From: Clostridium sp.
Lineage (GTDB): Bacteria > Bacillota > Clostridia > Clostridiales > Clostridiaceae
Length of the DNA: 64,000 nt
NCBI RefSeq assembly: GCF_017888565.1
Contig: NZ_JAGHFX010000025.1
Span: 1-64,000 of the forward strand
Direction: 5' to 3'
Shown: piece by piece, positions 54,880-63,905 of the stretch
Numbering within the stretch: the first letter of the stretch is position 1
Layout: the number at the start of each line of letters is the position of its first letter
Made by a program: the position numbers and the translations under genes
The notes under the pieces: model-generated
The model's input: the letters and a program-made list of their open reading frames with translations, nothing else
Told to the model about the DNA's origin: nothing
The model's database searches: none

Positions 54880-55921
54880 ATATAAAAAACTAATAAATTT
54901 ACTGAAAAATGGTGGATTATTTATAATAATCGTTGTAATAACATTCAAAATGATTTTTTTCAATGCTGACTTTAAAGAGATTATAAAAATAGTTTCAGGT
55001 GTAAATTTAGGATATATTGCTATTGGCATAGCTGCTATGTTTCTTATGGTTCTTTGTGAAGCTATAAATATAAGACGTAGTTTAAAAATCTTTAAAGAAA
55101 GGACAACACTACTTCAATGTGTACAATATTCATTTACAGGAATTTTTTTCAGTTCTATAACTCCTTCAGCCACTGGAGGTCAGCCAATGCAGCTTTATTA
55201 TATGCATAAAAAAAGGATAGATATTTCTAATGGTATGCTTGCATTACTGATATGTCTTGCAACATATCAATTTGTTACTGTATCAATGGCTGTTATGGGA
55301 GTAATAATAAAATTTGAATTTTTAAAAGGAACTCTTGGAAAGTTTAGTATATTACTATTTTTAGGTATTGGATTAAATGTGCTTTTATTAGTATTAATCT
55401 TGGCATCTATTTTTTCAAAAAAGCTTATTTTTAAAGTTGTGAACTCATGTGTTAAAGTTTTACAACACATTAACTATCAAAAATCTATAATATTTAATGA
55501 AAAGGCATTAATAGAGATAGAAAAGTATAAAAAAGGTGCAGATTATATTAAAAATGATACATTTTTTATAGTAAAAACTGTTCTTACTACCACAGTACAA
55601 ATCTTAGCATTGCATAGTATTCCGTTTTGGGTATATAAATCTATTGGAATGTCATCTGTGCCTTTAATTCAATTCATTTTGATTCAGTCTACCTTATATA
55701 TTACAGGTGCAGCATTACCATTGCCAGGGGCGGTAGGAGTAGGAGAAAAAGGGTTCTTAATATTTTTTAAGACGTTATTTCCAATTCAGATAATAAGTTC
55801 TGCTATGCTACTTAGTAGAGGTATCAGCTTTTATTTAATGCTCTTAATTAGTGGTATAGGAGTTATGCTTTTACAGTTAAATTTAAATAAAAATTCAAAA
55901 GGTGTAGAAGTGAAATTATAA
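54872..55921 (+). CDS. LPG-synthase-TM (UPF0104) flippase-like protein
   Basis: 349 residues from the ATG at 54872 (GGAGGA site); a TTG at 54851 precedes that site. Polytopic, about eight helices, with the family text FSSITPSATGGQPMQLYYM near 95 and GAALPLPGAVGVGEKGF near 285. The fold is that of the membrane domain of MprF and of glycolipid-translocating proteins. Its ATG overlaps the deacetylase stop by eight bases. It is a plausible translocator for the lipid made by the two upstream genes; no soluble LPG-synthase domain is attached. Confidence 0.85.
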   Translation: MSKYKKLINLLKNGGLFIIIVVITFKMIFFNADFKEIIKIVSGVNLGYIAIGIAAMFLMVLCEAINIRRSLKIFKERTTLLQCVQYSFTGIFFSSITPSATGGQPMQLYYMHKKRIDISNGMLALLICLATYQFVTVSMAVMGVIIKFEFLKGTLGKFSILLFLGIGLNVLLLVLILASIFSKKLIFKVVNSCVKVLQHINYQKSIIFNEKALIEIEKYKKGADYIKNDTFFIVKTVLTTTVQILALHSIPFWVYKSIGMSSVPLIQFILIQSTLYITGAALPLPGAVGVGEKGFLIFFKTLFPIQIISSAMLLSRGISFYLMLLISGIGVMLLQLNLNKNSKGVEVKL

Positions 55922-55961
55922 ATAATATACTAAATATAATATATTAGTACTATTTAAAGAG

Positions 55962-56093
55962 AATAAGGACATTTATTATAATGGAGAGGTATATAAGAAT
56001 GAAGATATATTAGTTATAGATGCAGCTATTAATATATATTGAGTTATTATGTGATTAAATAATAATAAAAATAAAATTGAATTAAAAAAATAG
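55962..56093 (+). pseudogene. Remnant of a stalk/copper-amine-oxidase-N-like domain
   Basis: One frame reads N-K-D-I-Y-Y-N-G-E-V-Y-K-N-E-D-I-L-V-I-D-A-A-I-N-I, in two parts around stops, then L-N-N-N-K-N-K-I-E-L-K-K and a TAG. The order (loop, short helix with isoleucines, then W/LxNNxxKIEL strand) resembles the repeats of clostridial stalk domain proteins. TGA stops at two internal places, and no start is present. The rest of the 371-base gap 55922-56292 is AT-rich without signals. Confidence 0.35.
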
Positions 56094-56292
56094 ATGTAAA
56101 ATACCGTAGTATTAAAATGAATATACGGGATTCTTAATTTTGTAAATCTAAGAAATATTTATATTATGCCAAATAATTTAAGTAATTATGTAATCTAGAT
56201 TTATATATAACGCCATGATATACTTTAGCTAATTAATAAGTTAAGTAGGATTTAATAGATATTTAACTAAAGACTATAATTATGGAGGGATA

Positions 56293-57153
56293 ATGAGAGG
56301 TTTATCTAAAAGGGTGAAGATGTTAATATTATTAGTTTTATTAATTATAGCATTATATGTGTTTGTCATTTGGCAAAATAATAGTATTGCAATTTCTAGT
56401 TTTAATTACTCAAGCTATGATGTGCCATCTAATTTTAATAACTTTAGAATTGTACATATTTCTGATTTGCACAATAAAATGTTTGGAAAAGAGCAATCAA
56501 AAATATTAGAAAAAATAGAAAAGTTATCACCAGATATTATTGTAGTTACAGGTGATTTGATAGATAGGCGTAGATATAATTTAGATAAAGCAATGGATTT
56601 TATTAATGGGGTCATAGAAATTGCTCCAATTTATTATGTTTCAGGAAATCATGAAGCATGGTCAGGAAAATATGATAAAATATCAGAAAGATTGATTGAG
56701 GCAGGAGTTAATATCATAGATGATACTAAGTTAGAACTTACAAAAGAAAATAGTACTATATATATTTTAGGGGTATCTGACCCATCTTTTCTTACAACAA
56801 ATTATATAGATGGAACTGATATAAGTAATATAGAGGGAAATTTAAGTAATTGGTCAAGTATTGAAGGATTTAAGATTTTACTTTCGCATAGACCAGAGTT
56901 ATTTGATATATATTCTAAAAATAACATGGATTTAGTTTTTTCAGGACATGCTCATGGAGGACAAATTAGAATTCCATTTTTGGGAGGCATTATAGCTCCA
57001 AATCAAGGATTTTTCCCTAAATATACTAGTGGAAGTTATAGTAGTGGTAAAACTACAATGTTTGTTAGTAGGGGATTAGGGAATAGTTTATTTCCGGTAA
57101 GAGTATTTAATAGACCAGAAATTATATCAGTAACATTAAAAGGAGATAATTAA
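56293..57153 (+). CDS. Membrane-anchored metallophosphoesterase (YkuE-like)
   Basis: 286 residues: an N-terminal helix (about 9-27), then a calcineurin-like domain with HISDLHN near 56, VTGDLIDRR near 82, GNHEAW near 118, LSHRPELF near 199 and SGHAHGGQIR near 217. The dinuclear metal site is intact. Substrates of the YkuE-type are lipid-linked or unknown. The catalytic domain is likely outside the membrane. GGAGGG precedes the start. Confidence 0.88.
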   Translation: MRGLSKRVKMLILLVLLIIALYVFVIWQNNSIAISSFNYSSYDVPSNFNNFRIVHISDLHNKMFGKEQSKILEKIEKLSPDIIVVTGDLIDRRRYNLDKAMDFINGVIEIAPIYYVSGNHEAWSGKYDKISERLIEAGVNIIDDTKLELTKENSTIYILGVSDPSFLTTNYIDGTDISNIEGNLSNWSSIEGFKILLSHRPELFDIYSKNNMDLVFSGHAHGGQIRIPFLGGIIAPNQGFFPKYTSGSYSSGKTTMFVSRGLGNSLFPVRVFNRPEIISVTLKGDN

Positions 57154-57224
57154 GAAATTACTAATATAGAATATAAATTAAAAAAGTTAAGTATGTTAGT
57201 TAAATTAGGGTTTATGGAGGAAAT

Positions 57225-57959
57225 ATGTATATAGATGCACACACACATTTAGATTTTTTTGAAGAAAATATAGAAAAAGCAATTGAAGATATTAATAAGA
57301 ATGAAATACTAACTTTATCAAATAGCATGGATATAGAAAGTTATATGAAAAATAAAGAGTATAGTAAACAAAGTGAATTTATTAAGCCATGCTTTGGAAT
57401 TCATCCGTGGAAAGCAGCAGAATATAACGGGAATTTAGAAGATATTATACCTTATATAGAAGAAAGCGAAATAATAGGAGAAATAGGTTTAGATTATGTT
57501 TGGGTAGAAGATACAAGCACTTATGAAGCACAAAGAAGAGTTTTTAATTTTATATTAAAAGAGAGCATTAAAAGAAATAAGTTTGTAAGCATTCATACGA
57601 AAGGTGCAGAAGAGGAAATTTATAATACCCTTAAAAAGTATAATTACAATAAAGCTATTATACATTGGTATAGTGGGGACATAAGCATTTTAGAGAAATA
57701 TATTAAACTTGGATGCTATTTTACAATAAGTGTAGATATAGGTTATTCAGATAAAACAAATGAGGTTTTAGATAAAGTACCACTAAACAAATTGCTTATA
57801 GAAACTGATGGACCAACAGCATTAGAATGGGTAAATGGAGAGTATGGTTATCCAAGTGTAATAATAGATGTAGCTAAAAAGGTTTCACAGCATAATAAGA
57901 TAGAGCTTAATGAATTACTAAAGAATATAGAAAAGAATTATTTTAAAATTATTAATTAA
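57225..57959 (+). CDS. TatD family metal-dependent hydrolase
   Basis: 244 residues, a TIM-barrel amidohydrolase with DAHTHLDF at 4-11, GEIGLDY near 86, SIHTKGA near 122, H-W-Y-S-G near 145 and LLIETDGP near 195. Family members are Mg-dependent DNases or 3'-exonucleases; this one is shorter (usual about 255). TGGAGG precedes the start. 71 bases after the phosphoesterase; may be co-transcribed. Confidence 0.82.
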   Translation: MYIDAHTHLDFFEENIEKAIEDINKNEILTLSNSMDIESYMKNKEYSKQSEFIKPCFGIHPWKAAEYNGNLEDIIPYIEESEIIGEIGLDYVWVEDTSTYEAQRRVFNFILKESIKRNKFVSIHTKGAEEEIYNTLKKYNYNKAIIHWYSGDISILEKYIKLGCYFTISVDIGYSDKTNEVLDKVPLNKLLIETDGPTALEWVNGEYGYPSVIIDVAKKVSQHNKIELNELLKNIEKNYFKIIN

Positions 57960-58195
57960 GTAATATTATTTTCTATTTTAATATCAATGACAATAATAAA
58001 AATAATAGTAGGAATTTTAGGACTTATAAATGTGCTATATGGAGCAAATAAAAGCAATACTTAGAATAATTATATAATAAGTAATAGACTTCTTAAATTT
58101 ATTAGATAATAGATTTATTTAATTGATAAGGATTATTGATTGACTTGACATTTAGAGTAAATATGCATAAAATGGAATTATAAAAAGTAAATAGA
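57960..58195. other. Gap upstream of the TPP riboswitch
   Basis: AT-rich. A 25-codon frame at 57987-58064 encodes a hydrophobic peptide (M-T-I-I-K-I-I-V-G-I-L-G-L) but has no ribosome site. A promoter-like TTGACA near 58144 precedes the riboswitch by about 50 bases. Confidence 0.35.
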
Positions 58196-58284
58196 AATCT
58201 GGGGGGGCAGTGAACTGTCTGAGATAAAATTGATACTATTTTGACCCATGAACCTGATTTGGATAATGCCAACGTAGGGAGATT
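58196..58284 (+). promoter_or_regulatory. TPP riboswitch (THI element)
   Basis: The conserved parts are present in order: CTGAGA (58219-58224), ACCC, GAACCTGATTTGGATAATGCC and AACGTAGGGA, with P1 formed by AATCT (58196-58200) and AGATT (58280-58284). It senses thiamine diphosphate and shuts off the downstream transport genes. A terminator lies 38 bases downstream. Confidence 0.95.
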
Positions 58285-58321
58285 ATTTGTTATTGAATAT
58301 AAATATACAAATTGAACTATA

Positions 58322-58358
58322 GTACAGTATTTCTAATCAGAGATACTGTATTTTTGTT
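58322..58358 (+). terminator. Riboswitch-controlled terminator
   Basis: GTACAGTATTTCT and AGAGATACTGTA flank a short loop and are followed by TTTTTGTTTT. It is the expression platform of the TPP riboswitch. Confidence 0.85.
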
Positions 58359-58417
58359 TTATGTACAAGATATAATATTTATTTACTTTATAAATTTATT
58401 AAAAGGAGGAAAAGACA

Positions 58418-58708
58418 ATGTCACTTTGTAATGTAAGTCTTCAAGTTATACCAACAGTAAGGGAGGATAGAATTTATCCTGTTGTGGACAAGGTTATTGA
58501 ATATATTGAATCTACTGGTGTTAAGTACGAAGTAGGGGCTATGGAAACAACAATGGAGGGTGAACTTGAAGAATTATTAGAAATAGTAAAACAAGCTCAA
58601 AAAATTTGTACTGAAGAAGGTGCATCAAGAGTAGTATCTATGGTTAAAATAGACTATAAAAAAGAAGGCGTGACGATGGATGAAAAGATTAAGAAGTATA
58701 GGAAATAA
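58418..58708 (+). CDS. Thiamine-binding protein (MTH1187/YkoF family)
   Basis: 96 residues of the YkoF/DUF77 thiamine-binding fold: VSLQVIPTV, E-Y-I-E-S-T-G-V-K-Y near 31 and GAMETTMEGEL near 45, which matches the MTH1187-like proteins that bind thiamine or its pyrimidine part. It is the first gene behind the TPP riboswitch, AAAGGAGG site. The last 29 bases overlap the permease gene. It may hand substrate to the transporter or act as a cytosolic reserve. Confidence 0.85.
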   Translation: MSLCNVSLQVIPTVREDRIYPVVDKVIEYIESTGVKYEVGAMETTMEGELEELLEIVKQAQKICTEEGASRVVSMVKIDYKKEGVTMDEKIKKYRK

Positions 58709-59456
58709 GATAGCACCTATAGTCTTTATTTTAATTTTATTAATTATATGGGAATTTATAGTGAATGTTGGAGGAATAGAAAAGTATATCTTACCTGCTC
58801 CAACTGATGTTATAGAAGTATTAATTAAAGATTTTAAAACTATGATACCACATATTTTAGCAACACTATATGAAGGAATGTTAGGATTTTTAATTGCAAT
58901 AGCATTGTCTATTATATTAGCAGTGATTATGGATATGGTTCCATTAATAAAAAGAGCTTTATATCCAGTACTTGTTATTTCTCAAACTATACCAACAGTT
59001 GCTCTTGCACCATTATTTATAATTTGGTTTGGTTTTGGAGCACTGCCTAAAATAATAGTTGTAGTTATAGTATGCTTTTTCCCTATAGTAATAAGTATAG
59101 TTGATGGGCTTGAAGGTGTGGATAAGGATTTAATAAATCATTTTAAATTGATGGGATCATCTAAACTTAATGTATTCTTACATTTAAAGTTACCTTATGG
59201 AATGATAAATTTCTTTTCAGGTATGAGAATTGCAGCAACATATAGCATTATGGGAGCTGTAATTGGAGAGTGGCTTGGAGGAGATAAAGGTCTTGGAGTA
59301 TATATGACAAGAGCAAGAAGTGCATATGCATTAGATAAGATGTTTGCATCAATAGTAATTATAGTAGTTATAAGTATGGGAATATTCCTTTTAGTTTCTT
59401 TAATTGAAAAGGTATTTACTCCTTGGAATAATAAAAAACTAAGTATGAAGAAATGA
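58680..59456 (+). CDS. Thiamine-precursor ABC transporter permease (ThiX-like)
   Basis: 258 residues, six helices, of the SsuC/TauC/ThiX permease class with the EAA loop [22 protein letters not shown]. The start overlaps the preceding gene by 29 bases, which argues for coupled translation. With the TPP riboswitch and partners, the likely substrate is a pyrimidine precursor of thiamine. Confidence 0.85.
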   Translation: MKRLRSIGNKIAPIVFILILLIIWEFIVNVGGIEKYILPAPTDVIEVLIKDFKTMIPHILATLYEGMLGFLIAIALSIILAVIMDMVPLIKRALYPVLVISQTIPTVALAPLFIIWFGFGALPKIIVVVIVCFFPIVISIVDGLEGVDKDLINHFKLMGSSKLNVFLHLKLPYGMINFFSGMRIAATYSIMGAVIGEWLGGDKGLGVYMTRARSAYALDKMFASIVIIVVISMGIFLLVSLIEKVFTPWNNKKLSMKK

Positions 59457-59490
59457 AATTAAGAACAATGAATTTAGAGGTGAAATAGTA

Positions 59491-60498
59491 ATGTTAAAAA
59501 AGAAAATTATATCAGTAGTATTAGCATCAGTAACAGCACTAACATTATTTGCTGGATGTAGCAAACAAGAGAAAGGAGTAAAGGGTTCTGAAGGTTTAGA
59601 AAAGGTAACTGTAATTTTAGATTGGACACCAAATACTAATCATACAGGATTATATGTTGCACAGGAAAAAGGATATTATAAAGAACTTGGATTAGATGTT
59701 GAAATAATACAACCATCAGAGGGGTCATCACTTCAACTTTTAGCTGCTGGTAAGGGAGATTTTGCAGTAAGCTATCAAGAAGATTTAACATATGCAAGGA
59801 CATCAGATAATCCACTTCCAGTTAAAGCAATAGCAGCAATAATTCAGCATAATACATCAGGTTTTGCGTCTCCAAAAGAAAAGGGTATTGAAACTGTTAA
59901 GGACTTTGAAAATAAAGTTTATGGTGGATGGGGAAGTCCATCAGAACAAGCTATATTAAATGCTGTTATGGAGAAAAATGGAGCTGATTTTAGTAAGCTA
60001 AAAATTGTAGATGCAGGAACAGAAGATTTCTTTATAGCAACTAAGAATAATTTAGATTTTGAGTGGACATTTGAAGCGTGGACTAATATTGAAGCTAAGT
60101 TAAGAGGCTTTGATATAAACTATATACCAGTTAGAGATTTAGATCCAGCTTTAGATTATTACACACCAATTATTGCAGCAACTGAAGATACTGTTAATAA
60201 CAAAAAAGATTTAGCTAAGAAGTTTATGGAAGCAACGACTAAGGGATATGAAGAAGCTATAGCAAACCCTGAAGAAAGCGCTAAATTATTGGTAAGTAAG
60301 GTGCCTGAAATTAGTGAAGAACTTGCAATAGAAAGCCAAAAGTATCTTGCAGATAAATATATGGAAGATACTAAGATTTGGGGAGAAATGAAAGATAGCG
60401 TGTGGGACAATTATACAAAATTCTTATATGATAATAAATTAATCAATAAGGAAATGAAAGCAAGTGAGGCTTATACAAATGAGTTCTTATCAAAATAG
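59491..60498 (+). CDS. Thiamine-precursor-binding lipoprotein (ThiY/NMT1 family)
   Basis: 335 residues: signal peptide and lipobox F-A-G-C23, then an NMT1/THI5-like binding fold with [21 protein letters not shown] near 42 (split motif), [10 protein letters not shown] and [11 protein letters not shown]. ThiY proteins bind formylaminopyrimidine for salvage into thiamine. The C-terminus is complete and the ATPase gene overlaps it. Confidence 0.9.
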   Translation: MLKKKIISVVLASVTALTLFAGCSKQEKGVKGSEGLEKVTVILDWTPNTNHTGLYVAQEKGYYKELGLDVEIIQPSEGSSLQLLAAGKGDFAVSYQEDLTYARTSDNPLPVKAIAAIIQHNTSGFASPKEKGIETVKDFENKVYGGWGSPSEQAILNAVMEKNGADFSKLKIVDAGTEDFFIATKNNLDFEWTFEAWTNIEAKLRGFDINYIPVRDLDPALDYYTPIIAATEDTVNNKKDLAKKFMEATTKGYEEAIANPEESAKLLVSKVPEISEELAIESQKYLADKYMEDTKIWGEMKDSVWDNYTKFLYDNKLINKEMKASEAYTNEFLSK

Positions 60499-61201
60499 AA
60501 TTATGTTAAAAAATATATCTAAATCCTTCGATGAAATGGAGATATTAAGAGATATTAATATAGAAGTTAAGGAAGGAGAACTAGTATCTATTCTAGGTCC
60601 ATCTGGTAGTGGTAAAAGTACAATATTCAATATTTTAACTAATCTCATAAATAGTGATAGTGGAGAGGTAGAAGTAAATGGTGACTTAAGCTATATGTAT
60701 CAAAAGGATATGATGGTGCCTTGGAAAAAAGTTATAGATAATATAGGTATTCCGCTTATATTTAAGGGAAATAGTAAAAAGAGTGCAAGGGAAGAAGTGA
60801 AAAAACACATAGATGATTTTGGACTTAATGGATTTGAATATAAATACCCATCCCAATTATCTGGTGGAATGAAGCAAAGAGCAAACTTTTTAAAAACTTA
60901 TCTAACATCTAACGATATAATGCTTTTAGATGAGCCCTTTGGAGCGTTAGATTCTATGACAAGAAGAAAGATGCAAAAGTGGCTTCTAGATTTAACTAAA
61001 GAAATGAATTCAACTATATTATTTATAACTCATGATATAGAAGAGGCAATATTACTTTCTAATAGGATATATATAATATCAGAAAAACCTGCAAGTATAA
61101 AAGGTGAAATAAAAGTTAATCTACCAAAAGAAAGAAATGAAGATATAGTTACTAGTGATGAATTTGTGGATATAAAAAAAGAAATATTAAAGTTGATGTA
61201 A
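60479..61201 (+). CDS. Thiamine-precursor ABC transporter ATPase (ThiZ-like)
   Basis: About 240 residues with Walker [10 protein letters not shown], signature LSGGMKQR, Walker [13 protein letters not shown] and H-loop THDIEEA, the SsuB/TauB/ThiZ type. The start is unsettled: ATG 60479 has AGTGAGG ten bases upstream, GTG 60464 and ATG 60503 are alternatives; all overlap or abut the ThiY end. It completes the thiamine-precursor importer. Confidence 0.88.
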   Translation: MSSYQNRIMLKNISKSFDEMEILRDINIEVKEGELVSILGPSGSGKSTIFNILTNLINSDSGEVEVNGDLSYMYQKDMMVPWKKVIDNIGIPLIFKGNSKKSAREEVKKHIDDFGLNGFEYKYPSQLSGGMKQRANFLKTYLTSNDIMLLDEPFGALDSMTRRKMQKWLLDLTKEMNSTILFITHDIEEAILLSNRIYIISEKPASIKGEIKVNLPKERNEDIVTSDEFVDIKKEILKLM

Positions 61202-61202
61202 A

Positions 61203-61279
61203 TAAAAAAGATGATTTATCAGGATAATGTTATTAACTTAAGATTTTATAACATTGCTATGATATATCATCTTTTTTTC
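61203..61279 (+). terminator. Terminator of the thiamine transport operon
   Basis: TAAAAAAGATGAT and ATCATCTTTTTTT form the outer stem around an inner hairpin ATAATGTTAT with ATAACATTGCTAT. A T-run ends it. Confidence 0.75.
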
Positions 61280-61300
61280 ATTTAAGTTATCAAAATACTA

Positions 61301-61431
61301 AAAAATCTAAATAATATTTATAATGGAGCTTTAACAATAATAAAGAAAGATGAATGTCCAATACAATATGACTTAAATGAAAAGTTTTATTGTGGAGAGT
61401 ATCTTTTGACTTATAGGAAAGAAATATGTTA
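61301..61431 (+). pseudogene. Fragment of an unidentified gene
   Basis: A frame without a start codon reads K-I-L-K-N-L-N-N-I-Y-N-G-A-L-T-I-I-K-K-D and ends in Y-C-G-E-Y-L-L-T-Y-R-K-E-I-C at a TAA. It looks like the 3' end of a gene whose 5' part is gone. No family is recognised. Confidence 0.3.
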
Positions 61432-61813
61432 AATAATAAAAACATAACGATGTTAGCAATATTAGGAGTAATATCATTAGGCTTATTAAGTTGATGTGGT
61501 AATAAATCACAAGAAGTAAATAGAGAATATATTTAAAGATGGTGAAGTAGTAAAAGTAAAGGGTGAGACATTTGATTACGGGAAAAATTTCGATATTATA
61601 AGTGTATCTAATAATATGGCAGTTAAAGTAAGAAATAAAAGGCTAAAAGATATAATGTATTTAGAAAACTATAATTATGAAAATTACAATGTAATAAATG
61701 AAAAAGGGTTTAAGATTAAAGTGAAAAATAAAGAAGAGTTAGAGCTGTATTTTGAGGAATATAATTCATTAATTTCATTGAATCATAAGGTTAAAGATTT
61801 TTATAATAAATAG
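61426..61813 (+). pseudogene. Broken lipoprotein gene
   Basis: From ATG 61426 a signal peptide reads M-L-N-N-K-N-I-T-M-L-A-I-L-G-V-I-S-L-G-L (positions 1-20), then L-S and a TGA (61492-61494), then C-G-N-K: the stop replaces the residue before the lipobox Cys, probably a Gly codon. A frameshift lies near 61533; after it, I-F-K-D-G-E-V-V-K-V continues in the other frame, and a frame from ATG 61616 reaches the stop at 61813. Thus at least two lesions. The family is not recognised. Confidence 0.75.
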
Positions 61814-62246
61814 TTAGATTTTTCTTCATTTAGAAATATAAAATATATAGAAGAATAAATATTTGGAAAAACAAAGCAAGATCTATAAATACTACAATTA
61901 GAAAGTTAAATATTTAAGTGATAATCGGTATATATTATTAATTGTCAAGCTAAATGTTACACTTAGCTTGACAATTTTATTATATTAGGAGAAGTTAATA
62001 TATTAGCAGAAATTAAAATTAAGATTACATAAGATAACTACATATATAAACTTTTAATTATATAGAAATAGTATGATTTCGTAAGGTACATAAAAGAAAT
62101 TTATTTTGCAAATATCCATAAATTATTAAATGCTAAGAATATTATATGGAAAAAGATATATTATATGGTAATATTATTATAAAGATAAATTAAAAATCTA
62201 TAAAAAGGTAAAAAGGGGGGACTTGGCTTTAGAGTCAAGGAATTAT
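61814..62246. other. Gap upstream of ddh
   Basis: AT-rich. A terminator-like perfect stem (AATTGTCAAGCTAA 61940-61953 with TTAGCTTGACAATT 61963-61976) is followed by TTATTATAT and may end the decayed gene. The rest is AT-rich with no signal other than GGGGGG near 62215 and AAGGA before the ddh start. Confidence 0.55.
61940..61982 (+). terminator. Terminator-like hairpin
   Basis: 14-bp perfect stem with a 9-nt loop and a T-rich tail, 127 bases after the broken lipoprotein gene. Confidence 0.7.
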
Positions 62247-63224
62247 ATGAGCAATAAGATTAGAATAGGTATTGTAGGTTACGGAAATATTGGTAAAGGT
62301 GTAGAATTAGCTTTAGCACAAAATCCAGATTTTCAATTAGAGGCTATTTTTACAAGAAGAAATCCAAAAAAATTATTGGCTACTTCAAAGATAGTACATA
62401 TTTCAGAGATTAAAAGTTATAAAGGAAAAATAGATATTATGATTCTTTGTGGGGGTTCTGCTACTGATTTACCAGATCAAACACCAGAGATAGCAAAAAT
62501 GTTTAATACAGTAGATAGTTTTGATACTCATGCAAAGATTCCAGAATATTTTAATGTGTTAGATGATGTAACTAAAAATGCTGGGACTATTTCACTTATA
62601 TCAGCTGGTTGGGATCCAGGTCTATTTTCATTAAATCGTCTTCTAGGGCAGGTGGTACTTAAAAATGGAAAAGATTATACTTTTTGGGGGGAAGGTGTAA
62701 GTCAAGGACATTCAGATGCTATTAGAAGAGTTGAAGGTGTTAAGGATGGCGTTCAATATACTGTTCCCATTAAAAGTGCTATTGAAATGATTCGTACAGG
62801 AAAGAATACAGATTTTTCAGCTAGAGAAAAACATGAGAGAGTTTGCTATGTCGTACCAGAAGATGATGCGGATTTAGATTATATTAAACATGAAATTATA
62901 AATATGCCTAATTATTTCTCGGATTATAATACAACAGTAAATTTTATAACCGAAGAAGAAATGAATAAAAATCATAAGGGTATGCCTCATGGGGGATTTG
63001 TTATTCGTACAGGCGTTACAGGAGATGGCACAAAACAGAGAATGGAGTTTAGTTTAAAACTTGATAGTAATCCAGAGTTTACTTCTTGTGTTCTATTATC
63101 TTATGCAAGAGCTGTGTATAGATTACATAAAGAGGGTCAAACAGGAGCACGTACAGTACTAGATATACCATTTAGTTATTTATCTCCAAAATCAGGAGAA
63201 GAGTTAAGAAAAGAATTGTTATAA
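62247..63224 (+). CDS. ddh: meso-Diaminopimelate dehydrogenase
   Basis: 325 residues, matching the usual 320-326. An NADPH Rossmann motif GIVGYGNIGKG opens it, followed by SAGWDPGLFSLNR near 120, FWGEGVSQGHSDA near 150 and a C-terminal HKGMPHGGFVIRTG. It forms meso-diaminopimelate from tetrahydrodipicolinate in one step for lysine and peptidoglycan. A TTG at 62223 is in frame, but the ATG at 62247 has AAGGA at 6-nt spacing and matches the known length. Four of about 15 Arg codons are CGT, unusual for neighbours. Confidence 0.94.
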   Translation: MSNKIRIGIVGYGNIGKGVELALAQNPDFQLEAIFTRRNPKKLLATSKIVHISEIKSYKGKIDIMILCGGSATDLPDQTPEIAKMFNTVDSFDTHAKIPEYFNVLDDVTKNAGTISLISAGWDPGLFSLNRLLGQVVLKNGKDYTFWGEGVSQGHSDAIRRVEGVKDGVQYTVPIKSAIEMIRTGKNTDFSAREKHERVCYVVPEDDADLDYIKHEIINMPNYFSDYNTTVNFITEEEMNKNHKGMPHGGFVIRTGVTGDGTKQRMEFSLKLDSNPEFTSCVLLSYARAVYRLHKEGQTGARTVLDIPFSYLSPKSGEELRKELL

Positions 63225-63293
63225 AAGTATAATTAATATAGAATTTCTTTAATAAGAAATTAATACAAGAATTAATGAAAAGTTAATAGTATT

Positions 63294-63339
63294 AGTCCCA
63301 ACATTTTTAGTAGTAATTTTAACTAAAAATGTTGGGACT
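63294..63339. repeat. 18-bp perfect inverted repeat after ddh
   Basis: AGTCCCAACATTTTTAGT (63294-63311) and ACTAAAAATGTTGGGACT (63322-63339) are exact reverse complements around a 10-base loop. No T-run follows on either strand, so a simple terminator is unclear. Confidence 0.75.
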
Positions 63340-63401
63340 GTAGTAGTTGGCTATATCAATGTTAGTAATAAAGTTAATATATTTAGAAGGGATATAGTGT
63401 T

Positions 63402-63905
63402 GTGAGATTTAAGATATTACATACTAAGGATGTTCATAGTAGGTTTGAAAACTTTGCTAGGCTTACTACTAAGATAAAAGAGTTAAAAGATGAAAATACT
63501 TTGATTTTGGATGCAGGAGATTATCATGATTTTAAAGATGTAATGCTTCAAGGTACAGGTGAAAAAGCTGGAGCAGAGTTGATAATTGAAATATGTCCAT
63601 CACCATTAAACCCAATTTATATGGAAATCCAAGGTAAGTATATACGAGAGGCTTTAGAGCAATCATTAGATTCAGAGATTTGTTACAAAGATGGCACAGG
63701 ATCAGGGTTTAGAGGAAGATTTTTAGGAAGACTTCATATTTCAGGTGCTATAATTGAACATGATGGCAATCAAATCAATAGAATAATTGTAAATGGGAAG
63801 GAACTTGATGAAGAAAAATATTATAGAGTTGATACTTCAGACTATTTACAAAGAGGTACTGGTTACAAAACTTTGGCTAATAATATAAATGTAAGATATA
63901 TGTAG
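63402..63905 (+). pseudogene. 5'-nucleotidase family gene with internal deletion
   Basis: A 167-codon frame from GTG 63402 joins two ends of a metallophosphatase/5'-nucleotidase: residues 1-50 hold the N-terminal metal motif I-L-H-T-K-D-V-H and LDAGDYHD, then from about residue 65 the C-terminal 5'-nucleotidase domain runs (CPSPLNPIYMEIQGKYI split, GFRGRFLG, Y-R-V-D-T-S-D-Y). Normal proteins are roughly 450-520 residues, so several hundred residues, including most of the catalytic domain and the NHE/GH motifs, are missing. The N-terminal motif also has K-D for the usual N-D. After the stop, coding-like sequence continues in other frames. Unlikely to be active. Confidence 0.7.

Noticed and set aside
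57987-58064. 25-codon hydrophobic peptide upstream of the TPP riboswitch
   Set aside because: Looks like a membrane peptide but lacks a ribosome site and any conserved context; kept only as a note in the gap entry.
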